Shown here one piece after another: positions 29,767 through 39,777 of a stretch of DNA of 64,000 nt. The DNA comes from Pseudoalteromonas luteoviolacea (GTDB lineage Bacteria > Pseudomonadota > Gammaproteobacteria > Enterobacterales > Alteromonadaceae): positions 372,001 to 436,000 of the forward strand of contig NZ_JAGJEH010000001.1 in NCBI RefSeq assembly GCF_018100925.1, read 5' to 3'. The stretch's first letter is position 1; the number at the start of each line of letters is the position of its first letter. Under the pieces are notes generated by a model. That model ran no database searches and had not been told where the DNA came from. It was given only the letters and a program-made list of their open reading frames with translations. The position numbers and the translations under genes are program-made.

Positions 29767-31158
29767 GTGACAGAAGCGCTCAATAGCTCCATTAGAGATA
29801 AACTTGCTACACTCAAGGCTGCATATTTGGCGACGCCATATCCGTCGAACGAGTTACGAAAACAGCAACTTAAAAAATTGAGTTCAGCAATTATTGAAAA
29901 TAAATCACGCCTTGTAGACGCGGCTAAGGCTGACTTCAGTATGCGTTCTGATTATGATTCCCTAGTGGCTGATATCATACCAACTATTAGTCATATCAAG
30001 TATTTATCTAAGCACCTTGACTCATGGATGAAACCTCACAGCAGATCAGCGGGCTGGCAATTCTTACCTTCTAAAGTGTGGATAGAGTACGTGCCAAAAG
30101 GCGTTATTGGTGTTATCGCTCCTTGGAATTATCCTATACAGCTAGCGCTTGTTCCGCTCGCCACGGCAATTGCAGCTGGTAATAAAGTAATGCTTAAACT
30201 CAGTGAACTTACGCCGACTATCAATCAAGTAATTAAAGATGTGTTGGAACCGTTGGAAGGAGACTGTGTGGTTATAGAAGGAGACGCGTATGTCGCGTCT
30301 GAATTCAGCCAACAAGCTTTTGATCACTTATTTTTCACCGGCTCAACTCATATTGGCAAACAGGTTTACGCAGCGGCTGCAAAAAATTTGGTCCCTGTAA
30401 CGTTAGAGCTAGGTGGCAAATCACCCATGGTGGTGTTAGATGATGCTAATCAAGACAAAGCGATATTAGATATTATACATGCGAAAACAATGAATGCGGG
30501 GCAGATCTGTGTGGCACCAGATTATGTGCTTGTTACTGAGTCTATATTTGATGAGTTTATTGAAAAGCTTAAAAATAAGGTACGAGAAAGTAGCCATTCA
30601 AAAGGTCACACGGGTATTGTGAACCAGCATCATGCCCACAGATTAATGTCGCTGATAAGTGATGCACAAGGTCAGGGGACTGAAGTGTATTCCTCTAAGC
30701 CGCTAGAAAGTTTGACGGCCAAAGAGTTTGGGATTCACATAATCATCGAGCCCTCACTGAAAGCTCGCGTAATGCAAGAAGAAGTATTTGGACCTATTGT
30801 TACTGTATTAAAGGTCCAAGACCTTGAACATGCCAAGCGTGTAGTGCAATCTCTTGGCACACCTTTAGCATGTTATTTATATACAAACAGCGAAAAGTCT
30901 GAGGCCATGCTTCGTCGTAGTTTGCAAGCAGGATCATTGTGTATCAACGATATGTTGTTACACGTTGCCGTAGTTGATTTACCCTTTGGTGGTTTGGGTA
31001 GTTCGGGGATGGGGCAGTATCATGCAAAAGAAGGCTTTATTGCATTGAGCCACGGTAAGTCTATTTTCAAATCTAGCGATAAAATATGGCGTAGTCAGCT
31101 GTTTGACCGTTATAGCCATATCATAAAACATGTTTTGACATGGCTATATTTACGTTAG
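29767..31158 (+). CDS. Coniferyl-aldehyde-dehydrogenase-like aldehyde dehydrogenase
   Basis: An NAD(P)-dependent aldehyde dehydrogenase that oxidises an aldehyde to the acid. The start is GTG 29767, six bases after AAGGA; a TTG eight codons earlier lacks such a site. The protein shows the cofactor segment GVIAPWNYPIQLAL, catalytic Glu 214 in LELGGKSP and nucleophile Cys 248 in AGQICVAPD. The N-terminus (YPSNELRKQQLKKL) and 463-residue length fit the coniferyl aldehyde dehydrogenase branch, whose members often act on aliphatic aldehydes. The hydrophobic C-terminus (HIIKHVLTWLYLR) may touch membrane. It converges on the Sel1 gene with 10 bp between. Confidence 0.92.
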   Translation: MTEALNSSIRDKLATLKAAYLATPYPSNELRKQQLKKLSSAIIENKSRLVDAAKADFSMRSDYDSLVADIIPTISHIKYLSKHLDSWMKPHSRSAGWQFLPSKVWIEYVPKGVIGVIAPWNYPIQLALVPLATAIAAGNKVMLKLSELTPTINQVIKDVLEPLEGDCVVIEGDAYVASEFSQQAFDHLFFTGSTHIGKQVYAAAAKNLVPVTLELGGKSPMVVLDDANQDKAILDIIHAKTMNAGQICVAPDYVLVTESIFDEFIEKLKNKVRESSHSKGHTGIVNQHHAHRLMSLISDAQGQGTEVYSSKPLESLTAKEFGIHIIIEPSLKARVMQEEVFGPIVTVLKVQDLEHAKRVVQSLGTPLACYLYTNSEKSEAMLRRSLQAGSLCINDMLLHVAVVDLPFGGLGSSGMGQYHAKEGFIALSHGKSIFKSSDKIWRSQLFDRYSHIIKHVLTWLYLR

Positions 31159-31168
31159 ATTTGCTCAG

Positions 31169-31894
31169 CTATTCGGCAAATCCACTACCTGCGATATAGG
31201 TTTTGGCCTGAATTTTATGATAGATCTCATTTGCTATGCGTTGTCCACGCTCCAATTGCGAGCGAGACAGGCTTTGCTCATCAAGCTGTCTGCTTTCTGC
31301 GGCTTGTGCGTAACCGTTAAATTCAGCGAGTAAGTTCCAAATATATGAGCGCTCAACATTCTTTTGTACACCTAAACCTTGGTAGTACAATAACGCCAAG
31401 TTGTACATTGCAAGCGTGTAATTATTGGCAGCGGCGCGCTCATACCAAAAGCGTGCTTGGGAGTAGTCTTGTACAACACCATCTCCATTTGCATGCATAA
31501 CACCTAGATTAAATTGGGCTGCTGGAAGACTCTTTTTTGCCGCTTGAGTGAAAAGATCCACAGCTTTTTGTTTATCTAGTTTCACACCTCTGCCATCTTG
31601 GTACAAAACGGCAAGTGCGAACATAGCATCAGCACTACCTAATTTTACTGCGCGTTGCAATAATTCAGCTGCTTTTCTAGGGTTTTTCGGGACGCCGTAT
31701 CCACCTTCATGCATTTTTGCAAGCTCGTACATACCTGGGGCGAAACCCATATCGACTAAGTATTGAAACTCCTTTAGAGCAACATCAAACTGGCCAGCAT
31801 TCGCAGCCGCGATGCCTTCTTCCAATCCTGCGATAGAGGGAGTTGAGTATGCTATGAGGCCCGATAATAGAAGTATTTGAGTTATTTTCCGCAT
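31169..31894 (-). CDS. Exported Sel1-repeat protein
   Basis: A 241-residue protein with a signal peptide (LLLSGLIAYSTPSIA) and four or five Sel1-like repeats between about 45 and 190, with the pattern ALAVLYQDGRGVKLDKQKAV and NLGVMHANGDGVVQDYSQA. Sel1 repeats are TPR-like scaffolds for protein-protein contact. The location should be periplasmic. No enzymatic domain is present and the partner is unknown. AGGAGA lies just upstream of the ATG. Confidence 0.9.
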   Translation of the reverse strand: MRKITQILLLSGLIAYSTPSIAGLEEGIAAANAGQFDVALKEFQYLVDMGFAPGMYELAKMHEGGYGVPKNPRKAAELLQRAVKLGSADAMFALAVLYQDGRGVKLDKQKAVDLFTQAAKKSLPAAQFNLGVMHANGDGVVQDYSQARFWYERAAANNYTLAMYNLALLYYQGLGVQKNVERSYIWNLLAEFNGYAQAAESRQLDEQSLSRSQLERGQRIANEIYHKIQAKTYIAGSGFAE

Positions 31895-31988
31895 TATTAT
31901 TTCTCCTTATGTTACAGGGGAGTGTGTTTAGCTTAATGCACCTAGTTTAATAACGCAGTTTAGACTATAAGTTTATGAAGGGAAATAA

Positions 31989-32010
31989 AAAAAGCCCTTT
32001 CGGGCTTTTT
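31989..32010. terminator. Hairpin with A/T tracts, not at a known gene end
   Basis: AAAAAGCCC / GGGCTTTTT around TTTC forms a textbook bidirectional terminator. It lies 95 bp upstream of the Sel1 gene start and before the rightward lipoprotein gene, with no annotated gene ending at it on either strand. Confidence 0.75.
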
Positions 32011-32143
32011 AATTTTCATATCTACCGTCACCGATATGAGCAATGTAGCAAGTAAATGAGTGTGTGAAATTACTGGGTCGAGTAGTAATTCACTATATGA
32101 AGCGAGCATTCATTGTGCGTATAATCAACTAGTTCGCTTCATT

Positions 32144-32162
32144 GAGAATAATTATCAATTAC
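32144..32162. promoter_or_regulatory. Fur-box-like sequence 1
   Basis: GAGAATAATTATCAATTAC matches 13 of 19 positions of the Fur consensus GATAATGATAATCATTATC. It follows TATAAT at 32120-32125 and lies 54 bp before the lipoprotein start. Confidence 0.4.
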
Positions 32163-32181
32163 TGTGGCGTGATTGTCAACT

Positions 32182-32200
32182 GCAAATGATAATTAATTGC
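32182..32200. promoter_or_regulatory. Fur-box-like sequence 2
   Basis: GCAAATGATAATTAATTGC also matches 13 of 19 Fur consensus positions, with a perfect ATGATAAT core, 16 bp before the lipoprotein ATG. Confidence 0.4.
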
Positions 32201-32215
32201 GTTTATGGTGGCTTT

Positions 32216-33025
32216 ATGTCAAAAATAGTTACTGTCTTGTTGTTAATATTATCCTTAACTGCTTGTATGTATGAGACAATTTATAAAAATGCAGACAGGC
32301 TTGTACTCAATAAACTTGAAGATTTTGTTACATTAACTCGTTCTCAAGAAGAAGTGTTTTTAAAAGGCTTTCATCAGCTGCAGTTGCGGCATCAAGCTCA
32401 ATATTTACCAATGTACTCTAGCTGGCTTAAAACCATTGAAGCTGACTGGTTAACGATGGATAAAAAGCAGATTTTCAAGCTCAGTCAGCAAGTGAGGGGG
32501 CATTGGTATGACTTGATACAAGACGCTGGGCCCGTACTTGTTCCTTTATTGGTTTCACTTGACCAAAAACAAAGAAAACAGCTTATATCAAATATCAAAG
32601 GTGAAATGGGAAAGTACAAAAGTCGAAATGAGCGAATCGAGAATTCGCTTGAGCGATTTGAAGACGCTTTAGGGAAACTAAATATCCAGCAGAAAGCAAT
32701 GATCAGTCGCCATTACGATAACGTTGCGTTTTACAGAGAAGTGCAGGTACTACACAATCAAAAACGGCTTTCGAAAATAGAAGCACTGCTCCAAAGAAGA
32801 CTGCTCACTGAGGCAGAAATGGAAGAACTGACAAGGTATATTGTTAACTCTCCAAATGATTTACCAGCTCACATTGAACAGCAAAGAGTTCAACGCATTG
32901 TGAATCAAATTGATTTGTTGATAAGTCTGAGAAGTACACTCTCTACCGATCAACAAGCCGCGTTTGTCGATTATCTAAAAGACTTGGAATATATACTGGC
33001 AGAGTTTAACGGCGCCAAACTGTAA
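32216..33025 (+). CDS. DUF6279 family lipoprotein
   Basis: A 269-residue lipoprotein with signal LLLILSLTAC (acylated Cys 17). The start is the ATG at 32216; the frame extends to 32060 but that stretch crosses the Fur-like sites and is not signal-like. The mature part is all-helical and charged (ETIYKNADRLVLNKLEDFVTL, KLSQQVRGHWYDL), as in the DUF6279 family, whose function is unknown. It stands alone in its orientation. Confidence 0.8.
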   Translation: MSKIVTVLLLILSLTACMYETIYKNADRLVLNKLEDFVTLTRSQEEVFLKGFHQLQLRHQAQYLPMYSSWLKTIEADWLTMDKKQIFKLSQQVRGHWYDLIQDAGPVLVPLLVSLDQKQRKQLISNIKGEMGKYKSRNERIENSLERFEDALGKLNIQQKAMISRHYDNVAFYREVQVLHNQKRLSKIEALLQRRLLTEAEMEELTRYIVNSPNDLPAHIEQQRVQRIVNQIDLLISLRSTLSTDQQAAFVDYLKDLEYILAEFNGAKL

Positions 33026-33089
33026 AACAACTCAGCACCGTTTTTATGAACATTGAAGTTATACTTTCACCTTGCAGTATATTTGACCA

Positions 33090-33722
33090 TCACGCTTTTG
33101 TTGTTGCGGGCTTGTTTGGTTTAGCGTATTCAAGCCTCGCTATCTTGCTTGTCGTGTGATAGCAATCTAAACCGGAGACGGCAATGGTATCAAGTTGTTC
33201 CAAGTTGATAAACCCATCTTCTGCAACGGCATTGTCGTCAACCTCTACATGCACAATTTTGCCAATGACAAGTACGGTTTTATTCAACTCAATGGTTTGA
33301 TGCTGGCATAATTCCAGGCCTATTTTTAGTTGGCTTTGTGCAACAAATGGGGCACCAAAATTATCGTGGTAATAGGGCGTTAGGCCCGTTGCGTCAAACT
33401 CTGACTGATGTTCATCGTATCGCGCAGAAGTCTGGTGGGCTTCTTTCCAAATTAAAGAGTTAACGTGATTGATTGTGTATGTTTTTGTTTGCAGTATATT
33501 TTCTAATGTATCTCGCCTGACACTATGCGGTCTAAAAATGACACCCATTAACGGCGGATGTGCGCCTAAATGGAATACCGAACTCACAATTGATAAGTTC
33601 TCTTCGCCATTTGGACTTCGTGTGCCAACAAGGTTTGCGCTCTTATAGCCAGACAGGCTATTAATAAAATGTGCGCGATACCTATCTGGAAAGTTAAGTA
33701 AATCTTGAGTATTAAATATCAT
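33090..33722 (-). CDS. Flavin reductase family protein
   Basis: A 210-residue protein of the FMN-binding split-barrel/flavin reductase family (NLVGTRSPNGEENLSIVSSVFHLGAHPPLMGVIF, here quoted in part as NLSIVSSVFHLGAHPPLMG). Members bind FMN and reduce flavins with NAD(P)H, or act as small oxidoreductases. It starts four bases after the SDR gene stop on the same strand, so the two form an operon and may share a substrate or supply reduced flavin. Confidence 0.82.
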   Translation of the reverse strand: MIFNTQDLLNFPDRYRAHFINSLSGYKSANLVGTRSPNGEENLSIVSSVFHLGAHPPLMGVIFRPHSVRRDTLENILQTKTYTINHVNSLIWKEAHQTSARYDEHQSEFDATGLTPYYHDNFGAPFVAQSQLKIGLELCQHQTIELNKTVLVIGKIVHVEVDDNAVAEDGFINLEQLDTIAVSGLDCYHTTSKIARLEYAKPNKPATTKA

Positions 33723-33726
33723 GAGA

Positions 33727-34446
33727 TCACCATTCTATGCTTTCGCCTTGCCAATCGATATAGTCAACATCACCATCAAACACCCGATTAGTTTGAAGCT
33801 CGTGTAGTTGCTGTGCGACAAATTCTGGTTTGAATAATTTGTCTATTGGAACATTATTTTGAAAAGGTTTTGACAGTGCGGAGTCGGTAGTACCAGGGTG
33901 GAAAAGCATTAACTTAACATTGCATCGACGCCTTTGCAGTTCAATACTGGCTGTTTTAAATAGCATGTTGAGCGCTGCTTTGGATGCCCTGTAGCTATAC
34001 CAGCCACCGAGCTGATTGTCAGAAATACTGCCAACGCGGGCACTCAATGCGGTGAACACACACGGTGTCTTGGTTGAGAGCAGGTGAGGCATGAATGCTT
34101 GCAGCCATAAAAAAGGCGTCATTGCATTGGCTTGCAAAAGCGCACTGAAATAAGCCTCGTCAAATGTTTCGATTTTCTTTTCGGGCATATTGTTCTTGGT
34201 GTGTAAAAGACCATTACACACCGTAATATATGCGGTACCAGGATATATTCGCGCTATACGATTAGACAGGTCCTGTATGTTGTCTCTTGAGTAATCAGTT
34301 ATAAATTTGTTCAACATGGGATGCGCCACGTTTAACTTAACTGAGCTTATTGCAACGACCTGATAGTTTAGGCGCAAGTACTGATTGACAAGTGCTTTAC
34401 CGATCGCGCCATTGGCACCGATCACCACGGCTGTTTTTTGCACCAT
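33727..34446 (-). CDS. SDR-family oxidoreductase
   Basis: A short-chain dehydrogenase/reductase with the cofactor motif AVVIGANGAIGKAL near the N-terminus and the active-site YRASK (Tyr-x3-Lys). I favour the ATG at 34446 because it places the Rossmann strand at the very start; a GTG at 34488 would add 14 residues but neither start has a good ribosome site. The chain is about 239 residues, normal for the family. The nearest branch may be the C-factor-like SDRs. The substrate is unknown, and it is co-transcribed with the flavin reductase. Confidence 0.82.
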   Translation of the reverse strand: MVQKTAVVIGANGAIGKALVNQYLRLNYQVVAISSVKLNVAHPMLNKFITDYSRDNIQDLSNRIARIYPGTAYITVCNGLLHTKNNMPEKKIETFDEAYFSALLQANAMTPFLWLQAFMPHLLSTKTPCVFTALSARVGSISDNQLGGWYSYRASKAALNMLFKTASIELQRRRCNVKLMLFHPGTTDSALSKPFQNNVPIDKLFKPEFVAQQLHELQTNRVFDGDVDYIDWQGESIEW

Positions 34447-34645
34447 AAAGACTTTTTGCTGTGAAAATAATTTAGATATAAACGACACTGAGCGGAGTTT
34501 GGATCACCTCAATTTAAGGACATTTTGCTTTAAAATGACAAAAATGGACGAGGCTAAGATTAAAAAAGTGTAACGAAATGGTCTTTTCATTTATGTATGT
34601 TTAACAGTATATTGGTTTGGATAAATTGTATTCAAAGGAAAGTGT

Positions 34646-37279
34646 ATGGACCAGCAATATACAAATCTACGTCGCAACGTAAGTCTTTTAGGTGAGTGTT
34701 TGGGGGCAACCATCGAGCATGCACTGGGTTCAGACCTACTTGAAAAAGTAGAGCAGATCAGACATCTTGCCAAAGCCTCTAGAAGCGGAGATCATCAAGC
34801 GAGAGAGGCCCTAATTAATACGCTAAAGGCACTTAGCAACGAAGAACTTTTGCCTGTCTGTAGAGCGTTTAACCACTTTCTGAATTTGGCAAACGTTGCA
34901 GAGCAGTATCATACGACTTCCAAAGCAGGCTCACCAGAGGGAGCCTTCGAAACGATTGAAAACACCATCAAAGATCTCGCCGATCGCGTTGCAAAAGAAG
35001 AGTGCTCTCAAGAGGATGCAATACAGGCGCTGTCCACTTTGCAAATAGAATTAGTGCTCACGGCACACCCAACGGAAGTAACTCGCCGCACAATAATCAG
35101 CAAACACGTTGAATTAAGTGATTGCCTTAAAGAACTAGAGAGCCTTGAGTGTACAGGCGTAGAAAGAGATACCATTTTAGCCCGGATAGCACAGCTGATT
35201 TGTCAGGCTTGGCATACCAATGAAATTAGAGATAAGCGACCGACACCTTTAGAAGAAGCAAAATGGGGATTTGCCGTGGTGGAAAACAGCTTGTGGCACG
35301 CAATTCCACAATTTGTTGGTGAACTAGGCAAGATGGCACAGCAGTATCTGGGTATTCAGCTACCTCAGAGCTTTTCACCAGTGAAGCTTGCCTCATGGAT
35401 GGGCGGAGATAGAGATGGTAATCCCAATGTAACCGCAACGGTAACACAAAGCGTGCTCGATCACGGTCGTTGGATGGCGCTTGACTTGTATTACCGAGAC
35501 CTGGATAAGTTAAGTGCAGAGTTATCTATGAGTGGTGCAAATAAGGTGTTATTAGCGCAAACAGGTGAAACGAGTGAGCCATATCGTACGTTATTGAAAA
35601 ATCTCAAACTAGAAGTGCGTGAAACCATTGACTTTTTGGAGAGTAAAATCAAAGGGACACCAACATCTTGCCGCGATAAAATTAAATTCACAGCACAGCT
35701 ACGAGAGCCTCTGTTAGTTTGCTTCAATTCTCTCAATGAGCTGGGGATGGAAGTTGTAGCCAATGGTTTGCTGCTAGATGTGCTTCGCCGCTTGAATTGT
35801 TTTGGTGTGAATTTATGCCAATTAGATATTCGTCAAGATTCTGCCCGCCATACAGAGGTGCTATCTGAGCTTACTCGATATCTGGGCGTCGGCGACTACG
35901 CACAGTGGTCTGAGCAAGACAAACAGGCATTTTTGTTGTCTGAGCTAAGCTCAAGGAGGCCGATTATACCAAAGCACTGGCGTCCAAACGAATCAGTAAA
36001 AGAGGTGATTGATACATTTGATGTGATTGCACAACAGGATAGCGCGGCTTTGGGGATTTATATTATATCTATGGCGCAATATGCATCTGATGTATTGGCT
36101 GTTCAACTATTGCTCAAAGAAAGTGGCGTCGGTTTTAATTTCCCTGTCGCACCATTATTCGAAACGCTCGACGATTTAAATCGAGCAGATAAAGTGATGA
36201 CTGAACTTTTCAGCTCAAGTTGGTACAAAGGCCACTTGTCACATCAACAGTATGTCATGATTGGCTATTCAGACTCGGCAAAAGATGCGGGAATGATGGC
36301 GGCTGGTTGGGCGCAATACCGAGCCATGGAGTCTCTGATTGAATTAGGAGATAAACACGGAATTAAAATGAAGCTATTTCATGGTCGAGGTGGGACCATT
36401 GGTCGCGGTGGCGCTCCAGCGCGTCAAGCATTACGTTCGCAACCACCAGGTTCGCTTAAACACGGTTTACGTGTGACGGAGCAAGGGGAGATGATCCGAT
36501 TTAAATTTGGACTTTCTCCGGTCGCAATTCAAAGCCTTTCGTTATACGCCAGTGCGATCATCGAGAATAATTTGTTCCCACCGCCTAAACCAAAGTCACA
36601 ATGGCGTGAGGCTATGGATATGCTCAGTGAAGCATCATGTGAACGATATCGCCAATACGTCCGCAATACGCCAGATTTTGTTTCATACTTTAGAAGTGCA
36701 ACACCAGAAATAGAGTTAGCTAAGTTGCCACTCGGATCTCGTCCAGCTAAGCGTAATCCAAAAGGGGGTATTGAAAGCTTACGCGCAATACCATGGATAT
36801 TTGCGTGGAGTCAAAATCGCTTGATGCTGCCTGCTTGGCTTGGAGCCAATGAGGGGATTAAAGCCGTACTCAACTTAGGTGGCGAATCACTAATTGAAGA
36901 AATGAGCGAGCTGTGGCCTTTTTTTAGAACTAGAATTGAAATGCTAGAAATGGTGTTTTGCAAAGCTGATTTATGGCTAACGGAGTATTATGACGAACGC
37001 CTAGTGCCTAAAGAGCTTCAGATTATTGGGGAAAAACTCAGATCTGAGCTGAAAGAGACTATGGATGAAGTATTGCGACTTGCACCCAAGGGGAGTTTAT
37101 TGTCTGCACAGCCCTGGATAAAAGAGTCAATTGCGTTACGTAACCCCTACACTGATCCTCTGAACCTATTGCAAGTAGAGCTATTAAAACGTACCCGTGC
37201 TGCAGATGATCAAAATCTAGATAGTGCACTGATGATCACTATGATGGGGATCGCCGCAGGATTACGTAATACTGGCTAA
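34646..37279 (+). CDS. ppc: Phosphoenolpyruvate carboxylase
   Basis: An 877-residue enzyme that makes oxaloacetate from phosphoenolpyruvate and bicarbonate, refilling the TCA cycle. Catalytic His 141 lies in [12 protein letters not shown], and [19 protein letters not shown] is the second family signature. The SxxRxxPW-like region ([21 protein letters not shown]) and the C-terminal [18 protein letters not shown] end are complete. AAGGAAAG precedes the ATG and a terminator follows, so it is a single-gene unit. Like other bacterial forms it should be allosterically controlled by acetyl-CoA and aspartate. Confidence 0.98.
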   Translation: MDQQYTNLRRNVSLLGECLGATIEHALGSDLLEKVEQIRHLAKASRSGDHQAREALINTLKALSNEELLPVCRAFNHFLNLANVAEQYHTTSKAGSPEGAFETIENTIKDLADRVAKEECSQEDAIQALSTLQIELVLTAHPTEVTRRTIISKHVELSDCLKELESLECTGVERDTILARIAQLICQAWHTNEIRDKRPTPLEEAKWGFAVVENSLWHAIPQFVGELGKMAQQYLGIQLPQSFSPVKLASWMGGDRDGNPNVTATVTQSVLDHGRWMALDLYYRDLDKLSAELSMSGANKVLLAQTGETSEPYRTLLKNLKLEVRETIDFLESKIKGTPTSCRDKIKFTAQLREPLLVCFNSLNELGMEVVANGLLLDVLRRLNCFGVNLCQLDIRQDSARHTEVLSELTRYLGVGDYAQWSEQDKQAFLLSELSSRRPIIPKHWRPNESVKEVIDTFDVIAQQDSAALGIYIISMAQYASDVLAVQLLLKESGVGFNFPVAPLFETLDDLNRADKVMTELFSSSWYKGHLSHQQYVMIGYSDSAKDAGMMAAGWAQYRAMESLIELGDKHGIKMKLFHGRGGTIGRGGAPARQALRSQPPGSLKHGLRVTEQGEMIRFKFGLSPVAIQSLSLYASAIIENNLFPPPKPKSQWREAMDMLSEASCERYRQYVRNTPDFVSYFRSATPEIELAKLPLGSRPAKRNPKGGIESLRAIPWIFAWSQNRLMLPAWLGANEGIKAVLNLGGESLIEEMSELWPFFRTRIEMLEMVFCKADLWLTEYYDERLVPKELQIIGEKLRSELKETMDEVLRLAPKGSLLSAQPWIKESIALRNPYTDPLNLLQVELLKRTRAADDQNLDSALMITMMGIAAGLRNTG

Positions 37280-37330
37280 TACTTATGTGCTAAAATGTAA
37301 TTTTAAAATACATTTTTATAACGCGATGAA

Positions 37331-37364
37331 ATAAAAAACCAATCATAAAGGGTTGGTTTTTTAT
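37331..37364 (+). terminator. Rho-independent terminator after ppc
   Basis: ATAAAAAACCAA / TTGGTTTTTTAT, twelve pairs around a 10-base loop, ending in a T-rich tail. Confidence 0.85.
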
Positions 37365-37392
37365 TTTTTACTCATTTTTAAATCCTATTTTG

Positions 37393-37420
37393 TTGACAGC
37401 GCCACGCTTTAAACTAAAAT
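37393..37420 (+). promoter_or_regulatory. Sigma-70 promoter for the STAS-like gene
   Basis: TTGACA (37393-37398), a 16-bp spacer and TAAAAT (37415-37420). This predicts transcription starting near 37427, about 43 bases before the ATG. Confidence 0.6.
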
Positions 37421-37469
37421 CCTTGCCCTCTTTATTAATTTCTATGTCGGTATCTTTTTAGAGTTCTAT

Positions 37470-37838
37470 ATGTCAGTACTATCAACCAGTATTACTTATG
37501 ACCAAACAACGTCTTTAATTTTAATGACAGTGCGTGGTAAAGCCGGAGCAGAAGATGTGGTCAATGCGTATAAAGCAGCCAAGGCGTATTCAGAGCAACA
37601 CGGTAGTAAAAAAGTGCTCATTGACGTATCGGAGTTAGAGCATAAATTTGCTGCCATTGATATTGTCAATGTAATGCCTAAGGTTGCTCATTACCTGACT
37701 AATATGCAAATCGCTCGTGTCGTTGGTTTTGAAGGTTATATGCACGACTTATTTTTACAAAAAGTAAAAAGATTTGGTATTCATGCGGAAAACTTTGAAT
37801 GTTTTAAAACTGCAAAGGAATGGTTGAGTAACGCGTGA
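37470..37838 (+). CDS. STAS/SpoIIAA-like domain protein
   Basis: A 122-residue cytoplasmic protein with alternating strands and helices (SLILMTVRGKAG, KKVLIDVSELEHKFAAID, IARVVGFEGYMHDLF) resembling the SpoIIAA-like or STAS fold. No Ser phosphorylation motif can be identified with confidence. STAS proteins act as switches or lipid-binding modules. The assignment is by overall pattern only. It has its own promoter and lies just before cdd. Confidence 0.6.
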   Translation: MSVLSTSITYDQTTSLILMTVRGKAGAEDVVNAYKAAKAYSEQHGSKKVLIDVSELEHKFAAIDIVNVMPKVAHYLTNMQIARVVGFEGYMHDLFLQKVKRFGIHAENFECFKTAKEWLSNA

Positions 37839-37881
37839 AACCTGCGTAAACTGGCATGCCATATTCTATAATAATTAAATT

Positions 37882-38736
37882 ATGGTAATAATAGACAGCA
37901 AAATAGAAGAATATATTTACGATGTCGCTAAGCAAACACATGGTGTACTTAAGGCGAATGTCGTATCTGAACTTATCAGTCAACTCAATTGTGACAAAGA
38001 GCAACTTCAGCAGGCTTTGTTACCAATTGCAGCAAAATTTGCTCAAGCTCCTATCTCTTCCTTTTATGTTGGTGCTGTGGTTTTTGATAAAATTACGGGC
38101 TGCATGTATTTGGGCGCTAATTTAGAGTTTAAACGTCAGGCACTATCTTTGGTAGTTCATGCAGAGCAAGCTGCAATTAATAACGCATGGATAAATGGTG
38201 CGCAAGAAATCACTTCGATTGCCATTAACGCAGCACCCTGTGGATTTTGTCGTCAGTTTATGAATGAGCTGAGCTCGGCTGGTACTTTGTCAATACTACT
38301 ACCAAATGGAAGATTTACCTTAACTGAGTTGTTGCCCTGTGACTTTGGTCCGAGTGATTTGGGTAATGGTGCGTCACTGATGTCAAATGAAGCGGCCGAT
38401 GTTGATGTTAACTTACCTATATCCGACGCACTGAAGCAACACTTGCGTCATGCTTATGTGCCCTATACAAGCAATTTGAGTGCGGCAGAGCTGGTTTTGA
38501 AAGATGGGCGAGCTTTTTATGGCAGATACGCAGAAAATGCAGCTTACAGTCCTAGCCTATCACCCATGAGCAGCGTTTTAAGTCAATTGGCGCTATCTGG
38601 TATTAAGTTAGAAGATGCCAGCGTAGAGCGCATTACATTGGTAGAGAAAGCGGGTTTTGAAAATCAAAAATCCGTGGCACAAGCTGTATTGACCAACTTA
38701 CAAGGCGCTGCGCCTTTGGAGTACCACGTATTTTAA
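37882..38736 (+). CDS. cdd: Cytidine deaminase
   Basis: A 284-residue zinc enzyme of the long, two-domain type found in enterics, which deaminates cytidine and deoxycytidine to uridine forms. The active domain has VHAEQAAINNAW (zinc His and catalytic Glu) and PCGFCRQFMNEL (zinc Cys pair). The C-terminal half (FYGRYAENAAYSPSLSPM) is the degenerate second domain. Its product is the substrate of udp, which converges on it. No Shine-Dalgarno sequence precedes the ATG, and a TATAAT at 37867-37872 ends only nine bases before it. Confidence 0.95.
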   Translation: MVIIDSKIEEYIYDVAKQTHGVLKANVVSELISQLNCDKEQLQQALLPIAAKFAQAPISSFYVGAVVFDKITGCMYLGANLEFKRQALSLVVHAEQAAINNAWINGAQEITSIAINAAPCGFCRQFMNELSSAGTLSILLPNGRFTLTELLPCDFGPSDLGNGASLMSNEAADVDVNLPISDALKQHLRHAYVPYTSNLSAAELVLKDGRAFYGRYAENAAYSPSLSPMSSVLSQLALSGIKLEDASVERITLVEKAGFENQKSVAQAVLTNLQGAAPLEYHVF

Positions 38737-38739
38737 TCT

Positions 38740-38761
38740 AAAGTAGGCGCAAGCCTACTTT
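38740..38761. terminator. Shared hairpin at the cdd/udp 3' ends
   Basis: AAAGTAGGC / GCCTACTTT, nine pairs with a GCAA tetraloop. It starts four bases after the cdd stop and contains the udp stop codon (38755-38757). T-runs are weak on both sides. Confidence 0.5.
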
Positions 38762-39519
38762 GATTGAGTAATAAGGATTTCGGCGGCTTTAATTACCACT
38801 GATACGGCACGCTTCTCAACCAGCTGGTGGTCAACATCAGGAATTTCTTGCCTTGTTCTATTTACTAACACGCCGGCTACACAAGCTGCTTTTAGGCCTA
38901 GAGCTGCACACATAGTGAATAGAGTCGCTGACTCCATTTCATAGTTCATGACATTAAGCTTTTGCCATTCTTCGCATGACCCTTGGAATGCTTTGGATAC
39001 ATAACCGGAGAAAGTGTCGTAACGCTCTTGTCCTGGGTAGAATGTGTCACTCGAAGCTGTAATACCTGTGTGATAAGGAACCTTCTCAAATTCACAAGCT
39101 TGCACCATAGCTTGAGTACTGTGAAAGTCCGAAACCGCCGGATACGCTAAAGGAGCAAAATGCTGGCTTGCACCATCTAGTCTCACTGATGCTGTACTGA
39201 CTAGAATATCACCTTCATCAATATGTGGTTGAATAGCCCCTGTGGTTCCAATTCTTAGAAATGTTTTAATCCCGAGTTGAGCGAGCTCTTCTACAGCGAT
39301 TGAAGTAGACGGGCCACCAATTCCTGTAGAGCATACAACCACTGGTTGCTCTTTAATTGTGGCTAGGTAAACATGAAACTCTCTCGTTTGTGCCAGACAA
39401 ATCGCATTGTCTAACTGCTGGGCGATTCGTTTGGAGCGTTCAGGATCGCCTGGAACGATCGCTAGCTTAGCACCTTGAAGATCTGCTTGAGTTAATCCCA
39501 AGTGAAATACCTTTTCCAT
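38755..39519 (-). CDS. udp: Uridine phosphorylase
   Basis: A 254-residue nucleoside phosphorylase that splits uridine with phosphate to uracil and ribose-1-phosphate. The phosphate-binding [29 protein letters not shown] and [11 protein letters not shown] segments, and the base-binding region [13 protein letters not shown], all follow enteric Udp. It is convergent with cdd, so cytidine salvage is encoded on the two strands of one locus. Confidence 0.96.
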   Translation of the reverse strand: MEKVFHLGLTQADLQGAKLAIVPGDPERSKRIAQQLDNAICLAQTREFHVYLATIKEQPVVVCSTGIGGPSTSIAVEELAQLGIKTFLRIGTTGAIQPHIDEGDILVSTASVRLDGASQHFAPLAYPAVSDFHSTQAMVQACEFEKVPYHTGITASSDTFYPGQERYDTFSGYVSKAFQGSCEEWQKLNVMNYEMESATLFTMCAALGLKAACVAGVLVNRTRQEIPDVDHQLVEKRAVSVVIKAAEILITQSK

Positions 39520-39777
39520 AAAAAACCTTTTTATGTTCTAAAACGTAATGGTTAAAGTTAAAGAGGTTTAAGTACAGGACACATGTCCTCTGAGCTAAAC
39601 CAAGCTAACTGACTGGTTACTTATAAAACGAGCATGGTTTGATTACGGGTAAAGTTGTAACACAAAACCAATTTTTAACGAATTTGAAAACAAATATAAC
39701 AGTGTACTATTGCAATGCTTGCATGTTAGGCCCAGCTCATCTAAACCTTAATATAGCAATGTAGAGAGGACACCTTT

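Noticed and set aside
39576-39589. AGGACA-CA-TGTCCT dyad upstream of udp
   Set aside because: Six-base arms with no promoter that can be placed beside them; too short to call an operator with any confidence.
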